In this document: piece after piece, positions 1-6,317 of the stretch
How the letters are laid out: each line of letters starts with the position of its first letter
Position numbering within the stretch: the first letter of the stretch is position 1
Assembly: GCA_013140955.1 (NCBI GenBank)
Contig: JABFRY010000015.1
Coordinates: forward strand, 1-9,197
Length of the DNA: 9,197 nt
Direction: 5' to 3'
Source of the DNA: Acidobacteriota bacterium
GTDB taxonomy: Bacteria > Acidobacteriota > Vicinamibacteria > Vicinamibacterales > UBA2999
Made by a program: the position numbers and the translations under genes
Notes under the pieces: model-generated
What the model was told of the DNA's origin: nothing
Seen by the model: the letters and a program-made list of their open reading frames with translations, nothing else
The model's database searches: none

Positions 1-432
1 GTGGTGGAGGCGGCGGCCGCCACGCCCGGCATGCGTGCGCGGGTCATCGAGCCCCACGTGGTGCATGGCGGGGAACAGGCAGAGCATGCGGATGCCACGG
101 GCGCGCAGCCACGCGACCCGCGCGGGGGCGTCCTCTCGCGAGGGGTCGACCATGCTGGCACCCACCAGTCGTCCCGGGTGCTGCGCCACCGCTGCCGACA
201 CCGAGTCCTCGTCTCCGGGGATGCTCCCGATCAGGACGGCTCGTCCGACGCCGTGCCGATTCAGTTCCTGCACCCAGCGGTCGGCAAGGGCTGCGGGCTC
301 TCCGGGGGCGTCCCAGCCGAGCGCGCTGCAGAGGTCCTCGGGTGTGTCCGAGTTCCCGCGCTGCGTGGACAGCGCGCGAAAGAAGGCCCGTGAGAAGAAG
401 TGGCAGTGCACGTCGTTGATGGCAGGGCTCAT
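1..432 (-). CDS. Amidohydrolase (TIM-barrel metal-dependent hydrolase), partial, 3' end outside window
   Basis: Reading the minus strand from the ATG at 432 gives 144 residues beginning MSPAINDVHCHFFSRAFF. The Asp-x-His-x-His pattern (D7, H9, H11) right at the N-terminus is the first metal-binding signature of the amidohydrolase_2 family, TIM-barrel enzymes that hydrolyse or decarboxylate small carboxylated or cyclic substrates. Later segments (GVGRAVLIGSIPGDED, then GRLVGASMVDPS, then GIRMLCLFPAMHHVGLDDPR) match the alternating strands and helices of this fold, and FPAMH..LDDPR is typical of the family. The substrate cannot be told. The start is supported by GGAG at 441-444, 8 nt upstream inside the end of the efflux gene, and the ATG overlaps that gene's TGA (ATGA, 429-432), so the two are probably translationally coupled. 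The last 12 residues become Gly/Arg-rich and unlike the family, while the next frame reads VAAAAST, so a one-base frameshift near 20-35 is possible. The remaining metal ligands and the catalytic Asp lie beyond the window. Confidence 0.8.
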   Translation of the reverse strand, partial: MSPAINDVHCHFFSRAFFRALSTQRGNSDTPEDLCSALGWDAPGEPAALADRWVQELNRHGVGRAVLIGSIPGDEDSVSAAVAQHPGRLVGASMVDPSREDAPARVAWLRARGIRMLCLFPAMHHVGLDDPRTHAGRGGRRLHH

Positions 433-1787
433 GGCGCTGGCTCCAGAGGGGGGAGCGTGGCAGGTGGGAAGAGCGTGTGCGTACGTCTGGCCCACACCCA
501 CGTGAGGATGACCGACACGAAGACGAGTCCCAGAGAGAGACCGAGCCACAGCCCCTGTACGCCCAGGCCCGCCCGGAAGCAGAGAACGTAGCCGACCGGC
601 AGGCCGAGCCCCCAGTGCCCCACCATGTTGGTCAGCATCGGTGTGCGGGTGTCACCGGCCCCGCGCAGTACGCCCGTGGCCACGGCCTGTGCCCCGTCGA
701 ACAGCTGGAAGCCTGCGGCGATGGCCAGCAGGTCCGTGCCGATCTCGACGACACCAGGGTCCGGCGTGAAGGCGCGCAGCAGCGGCACGGGCCAGAGAAA
801 AAGCACCAGCCCGATCGCGATCATCAACACGGCACTCGTGCCGAGCGCCGTCCAGCCCGCAGCCACCGCCCGTCCAGGGTCGCCGGCGCCGACGGCATGT
901 CCGACCCTCACGGCGCCTGCCGACGCCAGCCCGAGCGGCACCATGAAGGCGAGGCTCGCCGCGTTGAGCGCGATCTGGTGAGCGGCGGAGGACACCGGAT
1001 CCAGCTGGCCTGCCAATGCCGTGGCTGCCGCGAAAACACCGACTTCGAGGGTGACCTGTGACGCGGCCGGTGCGCCGATGCGGACCAGCGTCCGCAGGCG
1101 AGCCACAGATGGACTGAAGGGGACCGTGGGATGGGCGGCTCCCCGCTGGCGATGCTGTCGCAGGACCGCCAGTCCCAGGAACGTCGCGAGGTAGAGGCGG
1201 GCGGCCGACGTGGCCCACGCGGCACCTTCGACACCCAGCGCTGGCATCCCCAGATGGCCGTGGATGAGCGCCCAGTTCGCGACGGCGTTCACCAGGTTGG
1301 CTGTCACCAGTGCCACCATGATCGGCCCGACGACGTGCAGGCCCTGCAGGTAGCGCCTGAACACGGCGTAGAGCAGCAGCGGCAGCGTGCCGAACGACAC
1401 CACCCGCAGGTACGGACCGACGAGCATGGCGATGTCGGCATGCAGGCCCCACGCGGCCAGCGTGGAGAAGGCGATCCACGTCAGGCCCATGACCGGCACG
1501 GTGACCAGCGCTGCCAGCGTCAGGCCCTGATGGAGCCAGCGCAGGCACTCGCCCAGGTCGCCCGCGCCGAACGCGCGAGACACCAGCGCATCCAGGCCCA
1601 GCATCAGGCCCATCCCGAAGATCGCAATGGCCATGAAGACGCCGCTCGAAATGCCCGTGGCGCCGATGGCTGCGGGGCCGAGCGGTCCCACCATCAGGGT
1701 GTCCACCAGCCCCATGCTCATCCAGCCAATCTCGCCGATGATGACGGGGCCGGCCAGCCGAAGCAGTCTCGAGAGCTCGCCGTTCAT
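429..1787 (-). CDS. MATE family efflux transporter (NorM/MdtK-like)
   Basis: A 452-residue, highly hydrophobic protein, which is the usual size of MATE antiporters. These inner-membrane proteins export cationic drugs or metabolites in exchange for Na+ or H+. The two-lobed MATE layout is visible. The first lobe carries VDTLMVGPLG (D29, at the position of the conserved TM1 Asp of NorM proteins) and GLDALVSRAFGAGD (64-77). The second lobe carries AAHQIALNAASLAFMVPLGLASA (268-290) and the matching VGHAVGAGD (295-303), followed by LRGAGDTRTP (374-383), a strong family hallmark. About 12 membrane segments can be drawn. The ATG at 1787 is the first possible start: an in-frame TGA lies eight codons upstream (1809-1811) with no ATG, GTG or TTG between. 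Only a weak GGA precedes it. Its stop overlaps the start of the downstream amidohydrolase by 4 nt, suggesting a two-gene unit. The transported substrate is unknown. Confidence 0.93.
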   Translation of the reverse strand: MNGELSRLLRLAGPVIIGEIGWMSMGLVDTLMVGPLGPAAIGATGISSGVFMAIAIFGMGLMLGLDALVSRAFGAGDLGECLRWLHQGLTLAALVTVPVMGLTWIAFSTLAAWGLHADIAMLVGPYLRVVSFGTLPLLLYAVFRRYLQGLHVVGPIMVALVTANLVNAVANWALIHGHLGMPALGVEGAAWATSAARLYLATFLGLAVLRQHRQRGAAHPTVPFSPSVARLRTLVRIGAPAASQVTLEVGVFAAATALAGQLDPVSSAAHQIALNAASLAFMVPLGLASAGAVRVGHAVGAGDPGRAVAAGWTALGTSAVLMIAIGLVLFLWPVPLLRAFTPDPGVVEIGTDLLAIAAGFQLFDGAQAVATGVLRGAGDTRTPMLTNMVGHWGLGLPVGYVLCFRAGLGVQGLWLGLSLGLVFVSVILTWVWARRTHTLFPPATLPPLEPAP

Positions 1788-1942
1788 GGTCGTCCGGGCC
1801 CACCAGTATCACGCATCGACATCATCGCTGCTGAGGGGGCCAGCTCAGGGTCGTCCGCTGTGCCCGGGTGCGCGGTGGCCGGTAGGTGTGGCGAGGTCTG
1901 AACCGGACGCGGGGCGAGACCGGTGCAGTGGGATCGGAACCC

Positions 1943-1990
1943 GGCGTGTGGCGGGTTCGGTGCGGCGGGGAGCGGTGCGGAGCGGCGGAT
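1943..1990 (-). promoter_or_regulatory. C-rich, G-poor transcript segment, possible Rho-utilisation site
   Basis: On the minus-strand transcript this 48-nt segment has 29 C and only 9 G, with repeated CCGC units. It lies 87-134 nt past the receptor stop codon and just after the hairpin at 2035-2066. A C>G bubble in an untranslated region downstream of a stop codon is the composition expected of a rut site for Rho-dependent termination. It is also consistent with plain base skew. The rest of the 289-nt spacer (1788-2076) holds no credible gene: its reading frames are Pro/Arg/His-rich and carry no family signal. No clear promoter for the MATE gene was found in it. Confidence 0.3.
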
Positions 1991-1997
1991 GCGGCGC

Positions 1998-2011
1998 TGC
2001 GCCCGGGCGCA
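1998..2011. repeat. 14-bp perfect palindrome
   Basis: TGCGCCCGGGCGCA reads identically on both strands. It lies in the spacer between the receptor gene and the MATE gene, 24 nt from the terminator-like hairpin. It could be a regulatory binding site upstream of the MATE gene, part of a termination structure, or chance in GC-rich DNA. Confidence 0.35.
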
Positions 2012-2034
2012 TACGTGCGCCAGCGGTGGACACG

Positions 2035-2066
2035 CTGGCGGATGCCCGTGACCGGGCACCCGCCAG
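2035..2066 (-). terminator. Terminator-like hairpin after the TonB-dependent receptor gene
   Basis: CTGGCGG (2035-2041) pairs perfectly with CCGCCAG (2060-2066). Inside, after a single A/C mismatch, TGCCCG (2043-2048) pairs with CGGGCA (2053-2058) around the 4-nt loop TGAC. The result is a stem of 13 bp with one mismatch, starting only 10 nt past the TAG stop (2077-2079) of the receptor gene. No T-run follows on the minus strand, so it is not a classical intrinsic terminator. It may instead act as a U-less hairpin, a 3'-end stabiliser, or a companion to the C-rich stretch just downstream. Confidence 0.55.
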
Positions 2067-2076
2067 GAAGGCTCGG

Positions 2077-5007
2077 CTAGAACGACACGCGGAAGCCCAG
2101 CTGGGCGACGCGCTGCTCCGGCTGCTGGAAGTCTCCCGCGAACGCCGTCGGCTGCATGAAGGAGCCGAGTGCGGCCCCCGACGCGGCCAGGCGACGCGAC
2201 GAGAGAGGGAACGACGGGTTCGTGGCGTTGAACAGGTTGTACACCTCCGCAATCGCCTCGATACGCGCAGAGCCGGCGAGGCGGAACCCGCGGCTCACCC
2301 GGAGATTCATCTGCGAGAACGCCGCGCCGCGGCTGCAGTTCACGGTCTCACACGCGCCCGCCTCCTCGAAGGTGGCGCTGCCGTCGTCGTTCAGCCCGGT
2401 GAAGCGGTACGCCGTGGGCGTGCTGTCGTTCACGTTGCCGTCGCGGTTGAAGTCGATGCCCTCGAATGTGTGGATGGGCAGCGCGGAGCGGAACGTGAAG
2501 AAGGGCGACACCTGGATGGCCCAAGGCGCCTGGACGACCGCGGCCACCGTGACGCGATGCCGCGCGTCCGTCCGGGCCGAGGGCGCCTGCTGCACCGCGC
2601 CGAACGGGTCGCGCACGTCCTGCACGAGGTTCTGGTTGAGTTCGTCGCTCGACGTGCCGATGTCGCTCCACGCCCGCGCGAGCGTGTACGACGCCGTCAG
2701 GTCCATGCTGTTCGCCAGTCGCCGGTTGAGCGCCAGGATGAGGCCGTCGTAGAGGCTGCGCCCCTGGCTGAGCGAGGTACGGAAGGCGAACGAGTTCGGC
2801 TGGATGGCCAGGCCCGCCAGGTTGCGCCGTCCGTCCACGAGCGTGTTGACGCGCAGGCGCATGTTCAGGTCGCGGCCCTCGACGCGCACGTAATCCGCCG
2901 AGAACGACGTGGAGGGCCCCAGCTGGCGTGCCCATCCCAGGTTCGTCTGGTAGCTGTACGGCTGCTCGATGCGTGGCGACAGGACGTGCCCGCCGAGCGG
3001 CGGCACGCTCGGGTCCACCCCGTTCTGGGCCGCGATGCTCGAGAGCGGGTCCGACGGCGAGAACAGCGTGCCGTCGCTCTTGCGGATGCCGGCCGGGTCG
3101 AGCGCGAAGAACACCAGGCCGACCCCGCCCAGGGCATCGAGCGCGGGGGTCAGCGCGTTGGCGTTCGTGTAGGCGAAGTCGGTGTAGATGCCCCAGCCGC
3201 CACGGATGACGTCACGCCCATTCCCGCCGAGGTCGTAGGCGAAACCGAGCCTGGGCTGGATGTTGTTCCAGTCGCCGCGCGGCTCCTGGCCGAAGTCGTC
3301 GAGCACCGTGCCGTCGAACCGGCCGGCGCGACCAGCCGCCTGCAGGGCCACGAAGTTCGGGTTGTTGTCCTGGTTGATGGGCATGCCCGCCACGTAGTCC
3401 CACCGCAGACCGAGGTTGAGCGTCAGCCGCGGCGTGGCGCGCCAGTCGTCCTGCACGTAGAGGCCGACCTGGTCGAGCGGAATGTTGACGGCCCCTGCGC
3501 CGCCGATGACGAACACCTGCTGCACGGGCCCCGTGAGGCTGTTGGACGCCATCGTGAACTGGGGCGACGTGCTGCCCGTGGTGATGTAGAGGTGTGGTTC
3601 GTGGATCCAGTTCACGCCCGCCTTGACGGTGTGCGACACGCCCAGCCCGCTGCCGGCCCACCAGGTGAAGTCGTCGCGGAACTGCCACTTCGTCTGCTCG
3701 GTGCTCTGGGGGGCCGCCGGGTTGGCGCCGGTGGTCACGCCGTTGGGGAAGGCCAGGTATGGAAGCGTGCTGCTGTTGGGGATGTCGTTGGCGAACGTGG
3801 CGTACTGGAACACGGCCTCGTTCAAACGGGAACTGGACAGCACTGCGTTGTACGACGCATTGAGGGAGCTGAACTCGTTGCTGCTCGTCGTCCACGTCGA
3901 GCGGGCGGCGCGCAGCGCGGCGCCGTAGGGCTGCGAGTTGCTATTGCGGCCGTACCGGACCGCCAGATAGCCACCACCATCGAGGTTAGCCGTGACCTTC
4001 GTCGAGAACAGGTTCTCGCGGTAGGGCGTGGCATAGACGCCGTTGTCGGCGGGGAAGAGTCCCAGCGTGTCCACGACCTGGCGGGTGTCCTGCTGCGTCC
4101 GCTCGTAGGCGGCGAAGTAGTGCAGGCGGTTCTGCACCAGCGGACCGCCCGCGCTGCCCCCGAACTGGTAGCGCCGGTAGTACTGCTTCTCGATGTCGTT
4201 GACCGTCTCGGTGAAGGTGCGCGCGTTCAGGGCGTCGTCCCGCAGGAGCGTGAACCACGTGCCGCGCAGCTCGTTGGTGCCGCTCTTGGTGACGACGTTC
4301 AGGACGCCGCCGTTGCTGCGGCCGTACTCGGCCTTGTAGCGCTGCGTCAGCAGGTTGAACTCCTGCACCGATTCCAGCGGGAAGAGCTGCAGCAACCCGC
4401 CGACCGTGTCGTCGTTGTTGTCGCCGCCGTCCATCTGGAAGTTGAGATTGCGTCCCTGGCCGCCGGCCACCTGGGCCGAGTACTGGGAACTCTTGGTCGG
4501 GTCGGAGTGGAACCCGAGGCCGACGCCCGGCACGACCGCCGCAAGATTGCCGAACTGCCGCCCGTTGAGGGGCATGTTCTCCAGCATGGTGCGGGACACG
4601 ACCTGCCCGACACTCGAGTCGCTCGTCGAGACCAGCGGGTGGAGCGCGGCGGTGACCGTGACGGTCGACTCCAGCCGTGCAGGCTGCAGGGTAAGCCGGA
4701 GGTCGGTCGTGCGTGACACGTTCACGACCACGGCCGGCTGGATGGCCGGTGCGAAGCCGTCGAGCGCCGCTTCCACCGTGTACGTGCCCACGGGTAGTGC
4801 GTTGAGGAGGAAGGCGCCCTCGGCACCGCTCACGACCTCGCGCACGAAGCCCGTGTCCGCGTTGGTGGCGGTAACCGTCGCACCGGGAATGACCGCACCC
4901 TGCGCATCGAACACGAAGCCCGTGACGCCGCCGGCGGACTGCTGGGCGACAGCGGGGGCCGCTGCCACCAGCAGAATCAGGAGCAACGCTCCGCGGACTG
5001 ACTTCAT
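2077..5007 (-). CDS. TonB-dependent receptor, Oar-like, with N-terminal carboxypeptidase-regulatory-like domain
   Basis: The protein has 976 residues. Residues 1-21 are a signal peptide (MKSVRG, a Leu/Ala core, then AVA before QQ). Residues about 26-110 form a carboxypeptidase-regulatory/Cna-B-like beta-sandwich (GFVFDAQGAVIPGATVTATN, LPVGTYTVEA, ending in LRLTLQP). A plug follows at about 115-245 with the subfamily hallmarks PLNGRQFGNLAAVVPGV (146-162), NFQMDGGDNND (189-199) and AEYGRSNGGVLNVVTKSGTN. The rest is a long outer-membrane beta-barrel ending in LGFRVSF, whose terminal Phe fits a BAM insertion signal. Such receptors import ligands across the outer membrane using TonB energy; Oar-type members are highly expanded in Acidobacteriota, and their ligands are mostly unknown. 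No SusD-like partner or enzyme is adjacent, so no substrate is proposed. The frame is open up to 5136, but the start at 5007 is chosen because it has GGAGG 7 nt upstream and begins a proper signal peptide. Two Cys (886, 891) lie close together in the barrel. Confidence 0.95.
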   Translation of the reverse strand: MKSVRGALLLILLVAAAPAVAQQSAGGVTGFVFDAQGAVIPGATVTATNADTGFVREVVSGAEGAFLLNALPVGTYTVEAALDGFAPAIQPAVVVNVSRTTDLRLTLQPARLESTVTVTAALHPLVSTSDSSVGQVVSRTMLENMPLNGRQFGNLAAVVPGVGLGFHSDPTKSSQYSAQVAGGQGRNLNFQMDGGDNNDDTVGGLLQLFPLESVQEFNLLTQRYKAEYGRSNGGVLNVVTKSGTNELRGTWFTLLRDDALNARTFTETVNDIEKQYYRRYQFGGSAGGPLVQNRLHYFAAYERTQQDTRQVVDTLGLFPADNGVYATPYRENLFSTKVTANLDGGGYLAVRYGRNSNSQPYGAALRAARSTWTTSSNEFSSLNASYNAVLSSSRLNEAVFQYATFANDIPNSSTLPYLAFPNGVTTGANPAAPQSTEQTKWQFRDDFTWWAGSGLGVSHTVKAGVNWIHEPHLYITTGSTSPQFTMASNSLTGPVQQVFVIGGAGAVNIPLDQVGLYVQDDWRATPRLTLNLGLRWDYVAGMPINQDNNPNFVALQAAGRAGRFDGTVLDDFGQEPRGDWNNIQPRLGFAYDLGGNGRDVIRGGWGIYTDFAYTNANALTPALDALGGVGLVFFALDPAGIRKSDGTLFSPSDPLSSIAAQNGVDPSVPPLGGHVLSPRIEQPYSYQTNLGWARQLGPSTSFSADYVRVEGRDLNMRLRVNTLVDGRRNLAGLAIQPNSFAFRTSLSQGRSLYDGLILALNRRLANSMDLTASYTLARAWSDIGTSSDELNQNLVQDVRDPFGAVQQAPSARTDARHRVTVAAVVQAPWAIQVSPFFTFRSALPIHTFEGIDFNRDGNVNDSTPTAYRFTGLNDDGSATFEEAGACETVNCSRGAAFSQMNLRVSRGFRLAGSARIEAIAEVYNLFNATNPSFPLSSRRLAASGAALGSFMQPTAFAGDFQQPEQRVAQLGFRVSF

Positions 5008-5014
5008 TTCCTGA

Positions 5015-5019
5015 CCTCC
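5015..5019 (-). promoter_or_regulatory. Ribosome binding site of the TonB-dependent receptor
   Basis: GGAGG on the minus strand lies 7 nt before the ATG at 5007. It fixes the start and rejects the longer frame reaching 5136, which would place a non-signal segment before the signal peptide. A short inverted repeat (GAGTG/CACTC, 5022-5033) sits directly upstream in the leader. Confidence 0.8.
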
Positions 5020-5094
5020 AAGAGTGAACACTCGCCAGGCCGTACGGACCTCTCCCGGCACTGCCTGCTCTATCGGCACCAACCCCGTCCGGTG

Positions 5095-5123
5095 ATTAGC
5101 CTTGTGCCACAGTGGTGTGTCGG
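5095..5123 (-). promoter_or_regulatory. Putative sigma-70-type promoter of the TonB-dependent receptor
   Basis: On the minus strand, CCGACA (5118-5123, 4 of 6 matches to TTGACA) and GCTAAT (5095-5100, 4 of 6 matches to TATAAT) are separated by exactly 17 bp. Transcription would start near 5088, giving a leader of about 80 nt before the ATG. Both boxes are imperfect, so the call rests on spacing and position. The -35 box lies inside one arm of the inverted repeat at 5113-5138, which suggests that a regulator bound there would control access of RNA polymerase. Confidence 0.4.
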
Positions 5124-5138
5124 CAGACCGACACACCA
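5113..5138. repeat. Perfect 11+11 bp inverted repeat, likely operator
   Basis: TGGTGTGTCGG (5113-5123) and CCGACACACCA (5128-5138) are exact reverse complements separated by the 4-nt spacer CAGA. The repeat lies in the 268-bp divergent spacer between the receptor gene and the small plus-strand membrane-protein gene. One arm covers the putative receptor -35 box. No T-run follows on either strand and no gene ends here, so it is unlikely to be a terminator. It looks like a dimeric-regulator binding site. I cannot assign it to a regulator family. Confidence 0.6.
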
Positions 5139-5275
5139 GGGGAGACCCGTGGGGCCTCTACCCTTGGCTGGAAACGTCGCCCGCGGCTCGAGGCCACGGC
5201 ACGGTAAGATGAGCGGGCCCGCAGCGTCCCGGCAGCGGGCTGGTTCCAGACTCCAGACGGAAGGCCCGCCCAGTC

Positions 5276-5512
5276 GTGACCGCTCCGCTCGCCATCCTCG
5301 TGCTGCTCTATCTGGTGGGCGCGCTCGTCGGTCTCCTGTTCACGGACGACCGACTCCGACTGCGCATTGTACTCGGGTTGCTGTGGCCGATCGGCCCCCT
5401 CGCGTTCGTGGTCACGGTGTTGACCATGCTGGCCGCCGGCGCCACGGCGTATCCCCTGGCCGGTCTTGCGGCCGTAGTGCTGATGGTGGCGGCGCTGATC
5501 CTGGCCTGGTGA
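5276..5512 (+). CDS. Small hydrophobic membrane protein, function unknown
   Basis: A 78-residue protein with a GTG start. It is almost wholly hydrophobic, with three likely membrane helices at about 4-22, 31-53 and 59-77. The first two are joined by the charged loop TDDRLRLR (23-30), and the second contains GLLWPIGPLAFVV, a Pro/Gly-kinked segment seen in small bacterial membrane proteins. GGAAGG at 5259-5264 could serve as ribosome binding site, though its 11-nt spacing is long. Most third codon positions are G or C, but this does not decide the strand, because the third positions coincide with those of the opposing minus frame. The last two-thirds run antisense to the tail of the YwiC-like frame. 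The well-formed helices here and the low-complexity Arg/Ser/Thr tail on the other strand favour this as a real gene. I do not recognise the family. Confidence 0.6.
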   Translation: MTAPLAILVLLYLVGALVGLLFTDDRLRLRIVLGLLWPIGPLAFVVTVLTMLAAGATAYPLAGLAAVVLMVAALILAW

Positions 5513-6282
5513 CCGGAGAGCAGAAGCCCGGACACGAGCGCGACCATCAGTCCGACCAGGAGTTCCTCGATGCCGATGCGCTGGGGCCGCACGTGGCGTA
5601 CGCGACCGTGGAGCGACCACAGTCCCCGTGCCGTGAGGGCCGCCCATATCCAGACGAGGCGCACCGGGACGGCGTCCACCACGGCAAGTGCTGCGACGGC
5701 CACGAGTGCGGCCGCCTGCGCGACCGACGGGCTGACGGGTGAGGCGTCGGCGCCTCGCAGGCGAAGCACCTGCGCCCGGACCGTCAGCACCGCCGGCAGC
5801 GTGCGGGCAGCGGTGACAGCCGACAGCGTCGCAGCAGGCGCCGGCGGCCAGCCCGCCGCCAGACCGATGCAGGCCGCAGAGGCAGCCAACGCCAGCGATC
5901 CGCAGATCTCGGGGACGAGCCCCCGGCTCCGGTTGCGCACATCGAAGCCGAGTTGTGTGAGGGCGAGTGGGGCGACGATGACCGCAGGGAGCAGGAGCGA
6001 GGCGCCTGAGAGCCGGACGGCTGCCGTGAGGCAGAGGAGGCCGGCCGCAGCGTAACCCACGGCGAAGGCCAGGGCGCGTGCGGTGCGCGGTGTGCGGCGC
6101 CGCGCGATGATATCGGACGCGACGAGCTTCAGGGGGTGACGCATGAGGAAGGCCGCCAGAGCGGCCCCGGCCACGGCGAATCCCGCGCCCGACGGGGCGG
6201 CCGCCACGCCCACGACCAGCGGCTCCAGCAGCAGCCCCCACCCGCCGTGCTCGGTCGGCAGGGCGACGGTCTTCAACGCCAC
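5308..6282 (-). CDS. YwiC-like membrane protein; 3' end overlaps the opposing gene
   Basis: The 324-residue frame opens with MALKTVALPTEHGGWGLLLEP. The HGGWG motif (12-16) followed by a Pro and a hydrophobic helix is the signature of the YwiC-like family, integral membrane proteins of unknown function named after Bacillus subtilis YwiC. RHPLKLVASD (49-58) and a series of about seven or eight hydrophobic segments follow, up to about residue 259 (LLLSGHQ). The last 65 residues are hydrophilic, Arg/Ser/Thr-rich and antisense to the small membrane protein on the other strand. They look like a run-on rather than a domain, yet no stop occurs before 5308. The start is GTG at 6282 with AGGGAG 5 nt upstream. 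The gene begins 35 nt after the ppk1 stop, so the two are probably co-transcribed. A small GGGCC/GGCCC hairpin (6303-6317) sits between them and could trim read-through. Confidence 0.75.
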   Translation of the reverse strand: MALKTVALPTEHGGWGLLLEPLVVGVAAAPSGAGFAVAGAALAAFLMRHPLKLVASDIIARRRTPRTARALAFAVGYAAAGLLCLTAAVRLSGASLLLPAVIVAPLALTQLGFDVRNRSRGLVPEICGSLALAASAACIGLAAGWPPAPAATLSAVTAARTLPAVLTVRAQVLRLRGADASPVSPSVAQAAALVAVAALAVVDAVPVRLVWIWAALTARGLWSLHGRVRHVRPQRIGIEELLVGLMVALVSGLLLSGHQARISAATISTTAARPARGYAVAPAASMVNTVTTNARGPIGHSNPSTMRSRSRSSVNRRPTSAPTR

Positions 6283-6287
6283 GTCAG

Positions 6288-6293
6288 CTCCCT
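6288..6293 (-). promoter_or_regulatory. Ribosome binding site deciding the GTG start of the YwiC-like gene
   Basis: AGGGAG on the minus strand, 5 nt before the GTG at 6282. It supports this GTG start, which puts the HGGWG motif 12 residues from the N-terminus as expected for the family. Confidence 0.65.
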
Positions 6294-6317
6294 GTGGTGG
6301 TCGGGCCTCCCGGGCCC

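Noticed and set aside
1784..2059. A 91-residue minus-strand frame in the receptor-MATE spacer
   Set aside because: It is Pro/His/Arg-rich low-complexity translation of a C-rich spacer, overlaps the hairpin and the MATE start, and shows no recognisable feature.
1627..4716. A 1029-residue open frame on the plus strand opposite the MATE gene and the receptor
   Set aside because: It is Arg/Val/Glu/His-rich with no domain or motif. Its codons align with those of the receptor in the antisense register, so its first positions mirror the GC-rich third positions of the real gene, which removes stop codons. It is a composition artefact.
5095..5111. TGGCAC on the minus strand as the -24 box of a sigma-54 promoter
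   Set aside because: The -12 position reads TAAT rather than TTGC at the required spacing, so only half of the consensus is present.
5008..5136. N-terminal extension of the receptor to 5136
   Set aside because: It would put about 43 non-signal residues before a well-formed signal peptide, ignores the GGAGG at 5015-5019, and would span the inferred promoter.
5096..6241. A 381-residue minus-strand frame within the YwiC-like region
   Set aside because: It is Gly/Arg/Pro-rich shadow sequence with no membrane segments or motifs. The neighbouring frame carries the HGGWG signature and ordered hydrophobic helices.
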